Shown here one piece after another: positions 9,611 to 19,462 of a stretch of 64,000 nt of DNA. The DNA is taken from NCBI RefSeq assembly GCF_035953295.1, contig NZ_CP108370.1, positions 1,922,001-1,986,000 of the forward strand, read 5' to 3'. Below the pieces are notes generated by a model that saw only the letters and a list, made by a program, of their open reading frames with translations, was not told the origin of the DNA and did no database searches. This stretch comes from Streptomyces sp. NBC_01335. GTDB taxonomy: Bacteria; Actinomycetota; Actinomycetes; Streptomycetales; Streptomycetaceae. Position numbers and translations under genes: made by a program. Numbering within the stretch: position 1 is the stretch's first letter; each line of letters opens with the position of its first letter.

Positions 9611-10228
9611 TCAGCTCTGGTTGAAGAACCCGCCCTCTGCAATGCGGGCCTTGTCCTCCGCCGTGACATCGACGTTAGCAGGCGACAACAGGAACACCTT
9701 CTGCGTCACGCGCTCAATGCTGCCATGAAGTCCGAAGACGAGTCCCGCGGCAAAGTCGACAAGTCGCTTTGCATCCGTGTCGTCCATCTCCGTGAGGTTC
9801 ATGATCACCGGAGTGCCCTCGCGGAAGTGTTCCCCGATGGTACGGGCCTCGTTGTAGGTCCGGGGGTGCAGCGTGGTGATGCGGTACGGCTCCCGCTCGG
9901 AGACGACCTTGGGCATGATCACGGGTGCGTTCTTCTCCAGGTTGGGGCGCTCAGGTGTGATGGATGCCACGGGTGCGATCCGGGCGGGTCGCACACTGTC
10001 CGCGGGGAGCTGAACTGGCTCGCGCGGTGCGGGGGGTTGCACCACTCGTACCGGTTCGTCCCGTTCGCGCTCCCGCTCCACCTGATGCGCGGGCTGATGC
10101 CTGCGCCGGTCCCGCTCGGGCTCCGGCTCGGGTTCGAATTCATCGTCGGGGTCGAACCCCGGACCGTCGTACCCATCGTCCTCCACGAGGCCGAGGTAGA
10201 CCGCCATCTTGCGCATCGCGCCGGCCAT
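9611..10228 (-). CDS. sepF: Cell division protein SepF
   Basis: SepF tethers FtsZ filaments to the membrane. The 205-residue protein begins [18 protein letters not shown], the amphipathic membrane-anchoring helix. It continues with a charged disordered linker rich in Glu, Pro and Arg (about 20-100) and ends with the FtsZ-binding SepF core (about 105-190, including [12 protein letters not shown] and [11 protein letters not shown]). The start at 10228 is supported by GGAGG nine bases upstream. Neighbours are ylmE upstream and sepG downstream. Confidence 0.95.
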   Translation of the reverse strand: MAGAMRKMAVYLGLVEDDGYDGPGFDPDDEFEPEPEPERDRRRHQPAHQVERERERDEPVRVVQPPAPREPVQLPADSVRPARIAPVASITPERPNLEKNAPVIMPKVVSEREPYRITTLHPRTYNEARTIGEHFREGTPVIMNLTEMDDTDAKRLVDFAAGLVFGLHGSIERVTQKVFLLSPANVDVTAEDKARIAEGGFFNQS

Positions 10229-10354
10229 GCTCCGAGTCCTCCGCTCTGTGGTGGATCGGCAATCGTCACCAAGTGCCAGCGATCCACGGTGGTCTGTCCC
10301 GTAATGAGCGGGAATGACCATATTTTCTGCTGTGGTCCGACCTGCTTCGCGACG

Positions 10355-11077
10355 TTACCCGAGCCGGGGTCGGACTCCGAGTACCGCAGTACCGACGCGC
10401 ACATGTGTCGCTCCGGCCGCCACGGCGTCCTCAAGATCCGAACTCATCCCCGCGGAAACCATGTTCGCAGCCGGATGGTCCGCGCGCAGCCGGGATGAGA
10501 TTTCCATCAGCCGCTCGAAAGCGGCTCGTTGCCGTCCCGCGTAGGGACCGGCGAGCGGCGCGACCGTCATCAGGCCGTCGAGCCGGAGCCCGGGTGCCGC
10601 CGCCACCGCGTCGGCCAGCGCTTCCACGCCGTCGGGCGCGACTCCGCCCCGGTCGCCGCGCTCGCCGTTCCCGGCGTCGAGGGCGACCTGGATCAGACAG
10701 CCGAGTTCGCTCTCCCGCTCTCCGGCCGCGGCCGTGGAGAGAGCGGAAACGAGCTTGATCCGGTCGATCGACTGCACCACATCGGCATAACGCGTCACCG
10801 AACGAACCTTGTTGGTCTGAAGTTGACCAACAAAGTGCCAAGTGAGCGACAGATCCGAGCAGTCCGCAGCCTTGGGGGCAGCGTCCTGGTCGCGGTTCTC
10901 TGCCACCTGACGCACACCGAGTCCGTGCAGGATCCGCACGTCGCTCGCGGGGTAGGTCTTGGTGACCACGATGAGGGTGACCTCGTCCCGCGACCGGCCG
11001 GCCGCGGCACAGGCGGAGGCGATACGTTCCTCCACCCGCTCCAGGTTGTCGGCGAGTTCCGTGCTGCGGTCGGTCAT
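10355..11077 (-). CDS. ylmE: YggS/YlmE family pyridoxal-phosphate homeostasis protein
   Basis: This 240-residue single-domain PLP-binding barrel protein has the cofactor lysine at K40 in VVTKTYPA. It also has WHFVGQLQTNK and the C-terminal phosphate-binding segment MVSAGMSSDLEDA. The family has no clear catalytic activity and controls free PLP and amino-acid pools. The sequence VAENRDQDAA replaces the usual GENRVQE-like stretch. The ATG is close to the pgeF stop codon (ATGA-type overlap at 11074-11077), implying coupling. Its long-standing place next to sepF suggests a division link, which remains unproved. Confidence 0.92.
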   Translation of the reverse strand: MTDRSTELADNLERVEERIASACAAAGRSRDEVTLIVVTKTYPASDVRILHGLGVRQVAENRDQDAAPKAADCSDLSLTWHFVGQLQTNKVRSVTRYADVVQSIDRIKLVSALSTAAAGERESELGCLIQVALDAGNGERGDRGGVAPDGVEALADAVAAAPGLRLDGLMTVAPLAGPYAGRQRAAFERLMEISSRLRADHPAANMVSAGMSSDLEDAVAAGATHVRVGTAVLGVRPRLG

Positions 11078-11925
11078 GCCGTGCCCTCGTCGTCCTGATC
11101 GCCCTGGCCGTCCTGACCGCCCTCATCGACATGCTCGTCCAGCCAGACGTATCCGGCGAGCCTTCCGGTGGTGCGGTCGCGGCGGTACGAGAAGTGGTCG
11201 TCCGACTCCCGCGTGCAGAACGGCGAACGCCGTACGTCACGCACGCCGAGGGCGTCGAGCTGGGAGTGGACTCCGGCGACGACGTCGACCGCCGGGGTGC
11301 CCCACCGGGTCTCGGCCCACGCGGCGGGGACGGTCCCGGCGACCTCGTCCCGCATCGCGGCCGGGACTTCGTAGCATCCGCCGCAGACCGCCGGCCCGGT
11401 GCGGGCGACGATCCGGGAGGCTTCGGCGCCGAGGGCGAGCATCGCCTCCACGGCGGCGGGGACGACTCCGGCGACGAGGCCGGGGCGGCCGGCGTGCGCC
11501 GCCGCGACGACCCCGGCGACCGGGTCGGCCATCAGGACCGGGACGCAGTCGGCGGTGAGCACCGCGAGCGGCAGCGCCCGACGGGCGGTCACCAGCGCGT
11601 CCAACGCGGGGATCTCGCGGCCCGGACCCCACGGCCCGTCGACCACGGCGACCTCGCGGCCGTGCACCTGGTTCATCCAGACGACCCGCTCCGGGTCGAG
11701 CCCGAGGGAGCCGGCCGCACGCGCCCTGTTCGCGACCACGGCGGCGGGGTCGTCTCCGACCGCGCCGCCGAGGTTCAGGGACGCGTACGGGGCGGCGCTC
11801 ACTCCGCCCCACCGATCGGTGAAGGCGAAGTGAGCGCCGGCGCCGCCGGACGTGTCCACTGCGGGTCCTGCTGTCTCCGCGGTCCCCGCGAGGTGCGCGG
11901 GGACCACGTCGTGCCGGTCTATCAC
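11074..11925 (-). CDS. pgeF: PgeF/YfiH-family (laccase-domain) purine nucleoside or peptidoglycan-editing enzyme
   Basis: The 283-residue protein carries the family metal-site residues H88 (NQVHGRE), C127 (TADCVPV) and H144 (AHAGRPG). Members have been described as purine nucleoside phosphorylase/adenosine deaminase-like enzymes and, in E. coli, as removing wrongly incorporated L-Ser from UDP-MurNAc. The latter would fit a cell-wall cluster. The usual HAGWRG motif reads HAGRPG here. The GTG start at 11925 overlaps the ftsZ stop as GTGA; later in-frame starts cannot be excluded. Known as ylmD in Gram-positive division clusters. Confidence 0.85.
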   Translation of the reverse strand: MIDRHDVVPAHLAGTAETAGPAVDTSGGAGAHFAFTDRWGGVSAAPYASLNLGGAVGDDPAAVVANRARAAGSLGLDPERVVWMNQVHGREVAVVDGPWGPGREIPALDALVTARRALPLAVLTADCVPVLMADPVAGVVAAAHAGRPGLVAGVVPAAVEAMLALGAEASRIVARTGPAVCGGCYEVPAAMRDEVAGTVPAAWAETRWGTPAVDVVAGVHSQLDALGVRDVRRSPFCTRESDDHFSYRRDRTTGRLAGYVWLDEHVDEGGQDGQGDQDDEGTA

Positions 11926-13133
11926 TTCAGGAAGTCCGGTACGTCCAGCTCTTCGGCCTGGGTGTCCTGGTAGGGACGGGCCGGCGGCACGTGCGGCGGG
12001 GAGACCGGCGGCAGCGAGATGTCGTTCGCGACCGGCGCGGCCTCGACCGGGGCCGGGGCTTCCTCGCGCGGCGGTACGGAACCGAGTCCGGCCGAGTGGC
12101 GGACGGGCTCGGGCCGGGACGGCGGAGCGGGCTCCTCGCGCTTGGCCGACGAGGCGCCGATCACGTTCTCGCGGCGGGCCGGCGGCTGGCCGCCGTCGAA
12201 GCCCGCGGCGATCACGGTGACCCGCACCTCGTCGCCCAGCGCGTCGTCGATGACCGCGCCGAAGATGATGTTCGCCTCCGGGTGCGCCGCCTCGCTCACC
12301 AGCTGGGCGGCCTCGTTGATCTCGAAGAGACCGAGGTCGCTGCCGCCGGAGATGGAGAGCAGCACGCCGCGGGCGCCGTCGATGGACGCCTCCAGGAGGG
12401 GCGAGGAGATCGCCATCTCGGCCGCCGCCACCGCGCGGTCGTCGCCGCGGGCCGAACCGATGCCCATGAGCGCCGAACCCGCCTCGGACATGACCGACTT
12501 GACGTCGGCGAAGTCGAGGTTGATGAGGCCGGGGGTGGTGATGAGGTCGGTGATGCCCTGGACACCCGAGAGCAGTACCTGGTCGGCCGACTTGAACGCG
12601 TCGAGCACGCTCACCTGGCGGTCCGAGATGGACAGCAGCCGGTCGTTGGGGATGACGATGAGGGTGTCGACCTCTTCGCGGAGTTCGGCGATGCCGTCCT
12701 CCGCCTGGTTCGCGCGCCGACGGCCCTCGAAGGTGAACGGGCGGGTGACCACACCGATCGTCAGGGCGCCCAGCGAGCGGGCGATGTTGGCCACGACGGG
12801 TGCGCCGCCGGTGCCGGTGCCGCCGCCCTCTCCTGCGGTGACGAAGACCATGTCGGCCCCCTTGAGGACCTCCTCGATCTCTTCACGGTGGTCCTCTGCC
12901 GCCTTGCGACCGACTGCCGGGTTGGCCCCGGCGCCGAGTCCCCGGGTGAGTTCACGGCCGACGTCGAGCTTGACGTCGGCGTCGCTCATCAACAGGGCTT
13001 GCGCGTCCGTGTTGATCGCGATGAACTCGACGCCCTTGAGACCGACCTCGATCATTCGGTTGATGGCATTGACACCACCGCCGCCGACACCGATGACCTT
13101 GATGACTGCGAGGTAGTTCTGCGGTGCTGCCAC
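11922..13133 (-). CDS. ftsZ: Cell division GTPase FtsZ
   Basis: FtsZ is the tubulin-like GTPase that forms the Z-ring or, in sporulating hyphae, ladders of rings. The 403-residue protein has the GTP-binding tubulin signature GGGTGTGG at residues 103-110 and the T7-loop region in the middle. A disordered Pro/Glu/Ala-rich linker (about 318-390) follows, and the C-terminal peptide DVPDFLK binds SepF. The GTG start has AGAGG upstream. A 275-base non-coding region before it separates it from ftsQ and probably carries its own promoters, as known in S. coelicolor. Confidence 0.98.
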   Translation of the reverse strand: MAAPQNYLAVIKVIGVGGGGVNAINRMIEVGLKGVEFIAINTDAQALLMSDADVKLDVGRELTRGLGAGANPAVGRKAAEDHREEIEEVLKGADMVFVTAGEGGGTGTGGAPVVANIARSLGALTIGVVTRPFTFEGRRRANQAEDGIAELREEVDTLIVIPNDRLLSISDRQVSVLDAFKSADQVLLSGVQGITDLITTPGLINLDFADVKSVMSEAGSALMGIGSARGDDRAVAAAEMAISSPLLEASIDGARGVLLSISGGSDLGLFEINEAAQLVSEAAHPEANIIFGAVIDDALGDEVRVTVIAAGFDGGQPPARRENVIGASSAKREEPAPPSRPEPVRHSAGLGSVPPREEAPAPVEAAPVANDISLPPVSPPHVPPARPYQDTQAEELDVPDFLK

Positions 13134-13227
13134 GTCGAAGGCCTCTCGCCTCGATTTACGTGTCGTCGCTCTGCGGTGGCCCGCCGCGACGACGGATGTC
13201 GATGGGGACGGTCCGAACGCCGACCCA

Positions 13228-13252
13228 AACCCTAACGCTGAAGTTTAGGGTT
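13228..13252 (-). promoter_or_regulatory. Inverted repeat in the ftsZ upstream region
   Basis: AACCCTAA (13228-13235) and TTAGGGTT (13245-13252) form a perfect eight-base inverted repeat with a nine-base spacer, about 95-119 bases before the ftsZ start. Spacing and AT content suit a protein-binding site or a small hairpin in the 5' leader. No regulator is identified. Confidence 0.5.
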
Positions 13253-13258
13253 ACCAGT

Positions 13259-13292
13259 GTGTCTGCTTCTTGGACTCTTCCGAACAGGACAC
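13259..13292 (-). promoter_or_regulatory. Paired GACAC motifs upstream of ftsZ, possible WhiA sites
   Basis: GTGTC (13259-13263) and GACAC (13288-13292) are oppositely oriented copies of the short motif known for WhiA, which with WhiB activates ftsZ for sporulation septation. They lie 126-159 bases before the start codon. The five-base motif is short, so chance occurrence is possible. Confidence 0.4.
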
Positions 13293-13408
13293 TAAGTCGA
13301 CAAGTGGCGCACGTTCAACGAACACGCCGAACCTCCCGTTTTTCTTTTCACCCTATGTGATCACCCGTAGCGATGACCAACCAGGGTGCTGGTCAGGCCA
13401 AATACTCG

Positions 13409-14203
13409 TCAACTGTCCAAAGACGCAGGAGCGGTGGGCGCACTCACGTCGAAGTGTCCCGCTTTGGGAGCGGCTTTCATCAGGGCGATGAGGACTTTCG
13501 CCTTCACCGCGCCCTGTTCACCACTGCCCCAAACCACTTCCCGTCCCCCCGTCAGCTCCAGCGAGATCGCATCGTACGAGGTCACCCGCACGACCTCGGT
13601 GTCCCGGGCGACGGCGGCGGGGAGGTCGCCGGCGACCCCCACCGCCTCCCGCAACAGACGGTCACCGCCGAAACGGCGCAGACTCGCGGAACGATCGGGT
13701 TTCAATTCCAGCAATGGAACACCCTTGGGTGCTTTGTCCACGATTGCGAACCGCACACCCTCGGAGTCCACTTCGGTGAACTTTGCGCCCTTTTTCACCA
13801 GGAGGACCGGCTTTCGCTCGGTCACCTCGATATCGATTCCGTGCGGCCAGGAACGCGTGACGTCCACGGTGTCGATACGGGGGAGCTTCTGCCGCAACCG
13901 CCGCTCCAGGGAATCGGTGTCCACACCGATCAACGGCGAGCCGACCGGAGCGGCCGCCGCCGCTTCCACCTCGGCCGGGGTGAGGACCTCGGTCCCGTCG
14001 ACCCCGACCCGCTCCAGCCGGAGCCAGGAGGAGCCCCAGAGCGCCCACGCCAGGCCCCCGGCGAGCAGGGCGGCCCCGGCCGCGCCGAGGACCAGGTTCC
14101 TGCGGCGGGCGGACCCGCCCCTCCCGGGTCCGGCGTGCGGCGCGCGCGCCGGAGTGTCCGCCTGCTGCCCTGACCCGCGCTGGGCGGTCGTCGGTCCGGC
14201 CAC
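13409..14203 (-). CDS. ftsQ: Cell division protein FtsQ
   Basis: FtsQ is a bitopic divisome protein connecting early and late proteins outside the membrane. The 264-residue product has a short basic, Pro-rich cytosolic N-terminus, one membrane segment (about residues 33-55), and a POTRA domain (LERVGVDGTEVLTPAEV onwards). A beta domain follows. GTG 14203 is preceded by GAAGGAG at five bases, so the longer open frame is rejected. It sits between murG and the ftsZ promoter region. Confidence 0.95.
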   Translation of the reverse strand: MAGPTTAQRGSGQQADTPARAPHAGPGRGGSARRRNLVLGAAGAALLAGGLAWALWGSSWLRLERVGVDGTEVLTPAEVEAAAAAPVGSPLIGVDTDSLERRLRQKLPRIDTVDVTRSWPHGIDIEVTERKPVLLVKKGAKFTEVDSEGVRFAIVDKAPKGVPLLELKPDRSASLRRFGGDRLLREAVGVAGDLPAAVARDTEVVRVTSYDAISLELTGGREVVWGSGEQGAVKAKVLIALMKAAPKAGHFDVSAPTAPASLDS

Positions 14204-14252
14204 GCTCGCTCCTTCGCCGGGCCCGGGGCGCACGCCCCGGGCCCGCCCCGCC

Positions 14253-15347
14253 TCACGCCTGGCGGCGTGCGGCAATCGCCTCGTACACCATGCCGACGAG
14301 CAGGTCGTCGGCGTCGCGGCGGCCGAACTCGGCCGCGGCGCGCGACATTTCATACAGTCGGTGCGGATCGGACAGCACCGGAAGGACGTTGGCCTGCACC
14401 CACTCGGGAGTGAGGGCCGCGTCGTCGATCAGCAGGCCGCCGCCGGCGTTGACCACCGGCTGGGCGTTGAGCCGCTGTTCGCCGTTGCCGATCGGCAGCG
14501 GGACGTACGCGGCGGGCAGCCCGACGGCGGAGAGTTCGGCCACGGTCATCGCGCCCGCACGGCAGAGCATCATGTCGGCCGCCGCGTACGCGAGGTCCAT
14601 CCGGTCCACGTACGGTACCGGGATGTAGGGCGGCATACCGGGCATGTTGTCGATACGCGGCAATTCGTTCTTCGGGCCGACCACGTGCAGGATCTGGATG
14701 CCCGAGCGCTGGAGCAGCGGCGCGACCCGCTGCACCACCTCGTTGAGGTGGCGGGCGCCCTGCGAGCCGCCGGAGACCAGCAGGGTGGGCAGGTTGGGGT
14801 CGAGCCGGAAGGCGGCGCGCGCCTCCGGGCGGACCCGGGCCCGGTCCAGCGTGGCGATGGTGCGGCGCAGCGGGATGCCGATGTAGCGGGCGCCGCGCAG
14901 CTTGCTGTCGGGGGTGGAGACGGCGACGCCGTGGGCGTACCGGGAGCCGATCTTGTTGGCCAGGCCGGGGCGCGCGTTGGCCTCGTGGACGACGATCGGC
15001 ACTCCGGCGCGCTTGGCGGCGAGGTAGCCGGGCAGCGCGACGTAACCGCCGAAGCCGACCACGCAGTCGGCCTTGGTGCGTTCCAGGATCTGCTCGGCGG
15101 CCTTGATGGTGCCACGCAGCCGGCCCGGGACGGTGATCAGCTCCGGTGTGGGCTTACGGGGCAGCGGTACGGCCGGGATGAGCGCCAGGTCGTACCCCCG
15201 CTCGGGTACGAGCCTGGTCTCCAGGCCGCGTTCCGTGCCGAGGGCGGTGATGCCCACGGTCGGGTCCTGCCTGCGCAGGGCGTCTGCGAGGGCAAGCGCG
15301 GGCTCGATGTGGCCGGCGGTCCCCCCGCCGGCGAGTACGACATGCAC
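14253..15347 (-). CDS. murG: UDP-GlcNAc:lipid I N-acetylglucosaminyltransferase MurG
   Basis: MurG adds GlcNAc to lipid I to make lipid II at the inner membrane face. The 364-residue protein has the N-terminal glycine-rich loop GGGTAGH (residues 7-13) and the second, C-terminal domain loop [11 protein letters not shown]. The nucleotide-sugar segment [10 protein letters not shown] is also present. The GTG start follows the ftsW stop by six bases, so the pair is likely coupled. Confidence 0.97.
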   Translation of the reverse strand: MHVVLAGGGTAGHIEPALALADALRRQDPTVGITALGTERGLETRLVPERGYDLALIPAVPLPRKPTPELITVPGRLRGTIKAAEQILERTKADCVVGFGGYVALPGYLAAKRAGVPIVVHEANARPGLANKIGSRYAHGVAVSTPDSKLRGARYIGIPLRRTIATLDRARVRPEARAAFRLDPNLPTLLVSGGSQGARHLNEVVQRVAPLLQRSGIQILHVVGPKNELPRIDNMPGMPPYIPVPYVDRMDLAYAAADMMLCRAGAMTVAELSAVGLPAAYVPLPIGNGEQRLNAQPVVNAGGGLLIDDAALTPEWVQANVLPVLSDPHRLYEMSRAAAEFGRRDADDLLVGMVYEAIAARRQA

Positions 15348-15353
15348 CGAAAT

Positions 15354-16835
15354 TCACCGCTCTCCGGACGGACGCTTCTTGACGCGCCGTCTCATCGTCT
15401 TCCATCTCACCCCGGGCCTCCGCATGGCCAGGGCCGCTTGCGCACCGGGCTGCTCCCGCGCGAAGGCGATCATCAGCCCGATCGCGAACATGGTCGGCAG
15501 CAGGGCCGACCCCCCGTAGGAGAACAGCGGGAGCGGGACTCCGGCGATCGGCAGCAGGCCGAGCACCGCACCGATGTTGATCACAGCCTGCGCGGTGATC
15601 CAGGTCGTCACACCTCCCGCGGCGTACCTCACGAAGGGGTCCTCCGTGCGTCCGGCCACGCGGATACCCGCATAGCCTAGAGCCGCGAAGAGGGCGAGCA
15701 CCGACAGAGTCCCCGCCAGCCCCAGTTCCTCGCCGGTGATGGCGAAGATGAAGTCGGTGTGGGGTTCGGGCAGTTGTCCCCATTTTTCCACGCTCGCACC
15801 GAGTCCCGATCCGAACCAGCCACCGGACGCTAGGGCGTAGATTCCGTGCGCGGCCTGCCAGCAGCCGCCCGCGGCGTCCGGCTCGCTGACTCCGACGCAG
15901 GCGAGCCGGGACATGCGGTTCGGGTTGGTCTTGATCAGCAGGACGGCGATGGCCCCGGCGAAGCCGAGCACCCCGACGAAGAGCCGGGTGGGCGCCCCGG
16001 CGAGCCAGAGCAGGCCGAAGAGGATCGCGGTGAGGATGATCGCGGTGCCCATGTCGCCGCCGAGCATGATCAGACCGAGCAGCATGAAGGCGACGGGGAT
16101 CAGCGGGACCAGCATGTGCTTCCACTGGGTGAGCAGCCGCTTGTCCTGTTTGCGGGCGAGCAGGTCGGCACCCCACAGCACGAGGGCCAGCTTGCCGAAC
16201 TCGCTGGGCTGGAGCTGGAACGGTCCGCCGATGTAGAGCCAGTTCCGGTTGCCGTTGACCGACATCCCTATGCCGGGGACCTGGACCAGGGCCATCAGGA
16301 AGACCGTGCCGAGCAGCATCGGGTAGGCGAGCCCGCGGTGGAGTTTGACCGGCATGCGGGCGGCCAGCAGCATCAGGCCGGCTCCGATGACGGCGGCCAG
16401 GAACTGCTTGCGGAAGAAGTAGGTGCTCGGCTTGGCGAGCTCCAGCGCCTTGATCATCGAGGCGCTGTAGACCATCACGAGGCCCAGCACGATGATCAGC
16501 AGGCTGGAGCCGAGGATGACGTAGTACGCCGTCAGGGGGCGGTCCCAGGCCCGCCGTGCCTGCTCGTAGGCGCGGCGCACCCCGCCGCCGCGCGGGCGGC
16601 CGGGGGTGGGGGCGGAGCGGGCCGGGGGGCGGGCGGGCCGGGGGCCGCGGCCGGTGCCCGCGGCGAGCCGTCCGCGCAGGGCCAGACCGGGATGGGTCGG
16701 TACCCCGTCCGGTGGACCGGACCGGGCCGGCAGGGCGGCCGGGGCGAACGGCCGGGTACGGAAGGCGCCGGTCCTCGTCGCGTGCGCTCGCGCGCGGACC
16801 CGTCCCCGGGCGTCGGGACCCTCATCGGCCGGCAT
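15354..16835 (-). CDS. ftsW: Septal peptidoglycan polymerase FtsW
   Basis: FtsW is a SEDS glycosyltransferase polymerising lipid II at the septum with FtsI. The 493-residue product has a long basic Pro/Arg/Gly-rich cytosolic N-terminus (about 90 residues) and about ten membrane segments. SEDS signatures include NRNWLYIGG...QPSEFGKLAL and the C-terminal PLPLFSYGGSALL. Start ATG 16835 has GGAGGGG nine bases upstream; the ORF extends upstream without support. The basic N-terminal extension is typical of streptomycete FtsW. Confidence 0.96.
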   Translation of the reverse strand: MPADEGPDARGRVRARAHATRTGAFRTRPFAPAALPARSGPPDGVPTHPGLALRGRLAAGTGRGPRPARPPARSAPTPGRPRGGGVRRAYEQARRAWDRPLTAYYVILGSSLLIIVLGLVMVYSASMIKALELAKPSTYFFRKQFLAAVIGAGLMLLAARMPVKLHRGLAYPMLLGTVFLMALVQVPGIGMSVNGNRNWLYIGGPFQLQPSEFGKLALVLWGADLLARKQDKRLLTQWKHMLVPLIPVAFMLLGLIMLGGDMGTAIILTAILFGLLWLAGAPTRLFVGVLGFAGAIAVLLIKTNPNRMSRLACVGVSEPDAAGGCWQAAHGIYALASGGWFGSGLGASVEKWGQLPEPHTDFIFAITGEELGLAGTLSVLALFAALGYAGIRVAGRTEDPFVRYAAGGVTTWITAQAVINIGAVLGLLPIAGVPLPLFSYGGSALLPTMFAIGLMIAFAREQPGAQAALAMRRPGVRWKTMRRRVKKRPSGER

Positions 16836-16883
16836 AGTCGCTGTCCCCTCCGCTGATCGTGCCCGGGGCGGCGACGGCCCGGC

Positions 16884-16956
16884 GGCCCGGACCGGGCCGT
16901 ACCCGTCCCCCCGGGTCACATTCTCTCCGGGGACGGTACGGCCCGGGGGCCGGGCC
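16884..16956 (-). other. Long hairpin between murD and ftsW
   Basis: The 123-base gap holds a two-part stem: 16884-16890 with 16950-16956, and 16892-16910 with 16929-16946 (one bulged C). The loop is 18 bases. It could be a partial terminator, a processing site or a translational control element inside the operon. Confidence 0.6.
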
Positions 16957-16958
16957 TG

Positions 16959-18410
16959 TCAGGCGCTGTCGTCGGCGAGTGCGCGGACCGCGTCCGCGAA
17001 CGCCTCGCCCCGCTCGTTGTAGTTGACGAACATGTCCATCGAGGCGCAGGCCGGGGCCAGCAGCACGGTGTCGCCCGGGCGGGCGAGACGTGCGGCCTCG
17101 GCGACCGCCTCGGACATGGCCCCAGTGTCGGTCCGGTCCAGGTCGACCACGGGTACCTCGGGGGCGTGTCGCGTCAGGGCTTCGCGGATGAGGGCCCGGT
17201 CGCGGCCGATGAGGACCACGCCCCGCAGGCGCTTCGCGGCGCCGCTCACCAGTTCGTCGAAGGTCGCTCCCTTGGCGAGGCCGCCGGCGATCCAGACGAT
17301 CGGCTCGTAGGCGGCGAGGGAGGCTTCGGTGGCGTGGGTGTTGGTGGCCTTGGAGTCGTCCACGTAACGGACGCCGTCGACGTCCGCGACGTGCTCGATG
17401 CGGTGCGGGTCCGGGCGGAAGGCGCGCAGTCCGTCGCGGACCGCGGCGGGCTTCACGCCGAAGGCGCGGGCCAGCGCGGCCGCCGCGAGGGCGTTGGCGA
17501 TGTTGTGCGGGGCCGGCGGATCGACGTCGGCGACCTCGGCCAGCTCCTGGGCCTGCTTCTGCCGGTTGGTGACGAAGGCCCGGTCCACGAGGATGCCGTC
17601 GACAACGCCGAGCTGGGAGGGGCCGGGAGTGCCGAGGGTGAAGCCGATCGCCCGGCAGCCCTCCTCCACGTCGGCCTCGCGCACCAGTTCCTCGGTGGCG
17701 GGGTCGGCCGCGTTGTACACGCAGGCCACGGTGTTGCCCTCGTAGATCCGGCCCTTGTCGGCGGCGTACGCCTCCATGGAGCCGTGCCAGTCGAGGTGGT
17801 CCGGGGCCAGGTTGAGCACCGACGCGGAGTGGGCGCGCACCGAGGGCGCCCAGTGCAGCTGGTAGCTGGAGAGCTCGACGGCGAGGACGTCGTACGTCTC
17901 CTCGCCCAGTACGGCGTCCAGCAGGGAGACGCCGATGTTGCCGACGGCCGCGGTCCGCAGCCCGGCGGCCTCCAGGATGGAGGCGAGCATCCGTACGGTC
18001 GTGGTCTTGCCGTTGGTGCCGGTCACCGCGAGCCAGGGGGCGGGCTCGTCGCCCTTGATCCCCCGCAGCCGCCAGGCGAGTTCGACGTCGCCCCAGACGG
18101 GGACGCCGGCCGCCGCGGCCGCGAGGAAGAGCGGCTTGGCGGGCTTCCAGCCCGGGGCGGTGACGATCAGTTCGGTGGACTCGGGCAGGGTGTCGCCGTC
18201 GCCGAGGCGGACGGTGATCCCCTCCGCCTCCAGGCCGGCGGCCTGGGTGCGGGAGCGCTCGTCGTCGCCGTCGTTGACGACGGTCACCAGCGCCCCGAGT
18301 CCGTGCAGGGCCCGGGCGGCGGGAATCCCGCTGACCCCGAGTCCGGCGACCGTGACGTGCTTCCCCCGCCAGTCCGCCGCGTTGGTGGTGCTCACTTCTT
18401 GGCTGCCCAT
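16959..18410 (-). CDS. murD: UDP-MurNAc-L-alanine:D-glutamate ligase MurD
   Basis: MurD adds D-glutamate to UDP-MurNAc-L-Ala in the cytosol using ATP. The 483-residue product has the N-terminal UDP-binding fold (VTVAGLGVSGIPAARAL) and the Mur ligase P-loop GTNGKTTTVRML. The later ligase segment DDSKATNTHA is also present. Two starts are possible: ATG 18410, used here, and GTG 18395, which overlaps the mraY stop as GTGA. Neither has a strong ribosome-binding site, so coupling to mraY is likely. Confidence 0.95.
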   Translation of the reverse strand: MGSQEVSTTNAADWRGKHVTVAGLGVSGIPAARALHGLGALVTVVNDGDDERSRTQAAGLEAEGITVRLGDGDTLPESTELIVTAPGWKPAKPLFLAAAAAGVPVWGDVELAWRLRGIKGDEPAPWLAVTGTNGKTTTVRMLASILEAAGLRTAAVGNIGVSLLDAVLGEETYDVLAVELSSYQLHWAPSVRAHSASVLNLAPDHLDWHGSMEAYAADKGRIYEGNTVACVYNAADPATEELVREADVEEGCRAIGFTLGTPGPSQLGVVDGILVDRAFVTNRQKQAQELAEVADVDPPAPHNIANALAAAALARAFGVKPAAVRDGLRAFRPDPHRIEHVADVDGVRYVDDSKATNTHATEASLAAYEPIVWIAGGLAKGATFDELVSGAAKRLRGVVLIGRDRALIREALTRHAPEVPVVDLDRTDTGAMSEAVAEAARLARPGDTVLLAPACASMDMFVNYNERGEAFADAVRALADDSA

Positions 18411-19462
18411 CCCGCGTAGAAGAGTCCGAGACCGACGATCACGCACATGCCCTGGATGATCCAGAACCGGACCACCACGAGGACCTCCGACCACCCCTTG
18501 AGTTCGAAGTGGTGCTGGAGCGGTGCCATCCGGAAGACCCGCTTGCCGGTCATCTTGAAGGAACCGACCTGGATGACCACGGACATGGTGATCATCACGA
18601 AGAGGCCGCCGAGGACCGCCATCAGGAACTCGGTGCGCGAGCAGATGGCGAGGCCCGCGAGGGCGCCGCCGAGCGCGAGCGAACCGGTGTCACCCATGAA
18701 GATCTTGGCCGGCGAGGTGTTCCACCAGAGGAAGCCGAAGCAGGAACCCATCAGCGCTGAGGCGACGACCGCCAGGTCGAGTGGGTCGCGTACCTCGAAA
18801 CAGGCGCTGGGGTTGGTGAGTTCCATCGCGTTGGCGCACGACTCCTGGAACTGCCAGAGGCCGATGAAGGTGTACGCGCCGAAGACCATCACCGACGCGC
18901 CGGTGGCCAGGCCGTCCAGACCGTCCGTCAGGTTCACGCCGTTGGACATGGCGAGAATCATGAACAGGGCCCAGACGACGAACAGCACCGGTCCGATCGA
19001 CCACCCGAAGTCCTCGACGAACGAGAGCCGGGTGGACGCCGGGGTGTTGCCGTGGATGTCGGCGAACTGGAGCGAGAGCACCGCGAAGGCGATGCCGACG
19101 ATCAGCTGGCCGGCCATCTTCGCCTTGGCCCGCAGGCCGAGCGAACGCTGCTTGACGATCTTGATGTAGTCGTCCAGGAAGCCGACGAGCCCCATCCCCG
19201 CCATCAGGAAGAGCACGAGGACACCGGAGAACCGCATCTCCTCGCCGGTGATCACCTTCGCCAGGACGTACGCGATGATCGTCGCCAGGATGAAGGCGAT
19301 GCCGCCCATGGTGGGCGTGCCCTTCTTGCTGCCGTGCGTGCGCGGGCCGTCGTCCCGGATGAACTGCCCGTATCCCTTGCGGGCCAGCAGCTTGATGAGC
19401 AGCGGGGTACCGACCAGGGTCAGGAAGAGCCCGATGGCCCCCGCGAAGAGGATCTGCCTCAT
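18392..19462 (-). CDS. mraY: Phospho-MurNAc-pentapeptide translocase MraY
   Basis: MraY transfers phospho-MurNAc-pentapeptide to undecaprenyl phosphate, forming lipid I, the first membrane step of peptidoglycan synthesis. The 356-residue product has about ten membrane segments and family sequences GTPTMGGIAF, FLDDYIKI (magnesium-binding aspartates), SNGVNLTDGLDGLA and MGDTGSLALGG. PLQHHFELKGW is the conserved histidine loop. The ATG overlaps the murF stop as ATGA. Also called murX. Confidence 0.98.
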   Translation of the reverse strand: MRQILFAGAIGLFLTLVGTPLLIKLLARKGYGQFIRDDGPRTHGSKKGTPTMGGIAFILATIIAYVLAKVITGEEMRFSGVLVLFLMAGMGLVGFLDDYIKIVKQRSLGLRAKAKMAGQLIVGIAFAVLSLQFADIHGNTPASTRLSFVEDFGWSIGPVLFVVWALFMILAMSNGVNLTDGLDGLATGASVMVFGAYTFIGLWQFQESCANAMELTNPSACFEVRDPLDLAVVASALMGSCFGFLWWNTSPAKIFMGDTGSLALGGALAGLAICSRTEFLMAVLGGLFVMITMSVVIQVGSFKMTGKRVFRMAPLQHHFELKGWSEVLVVVRFWIIQGMCVIVGLGLFYAGWAAKK

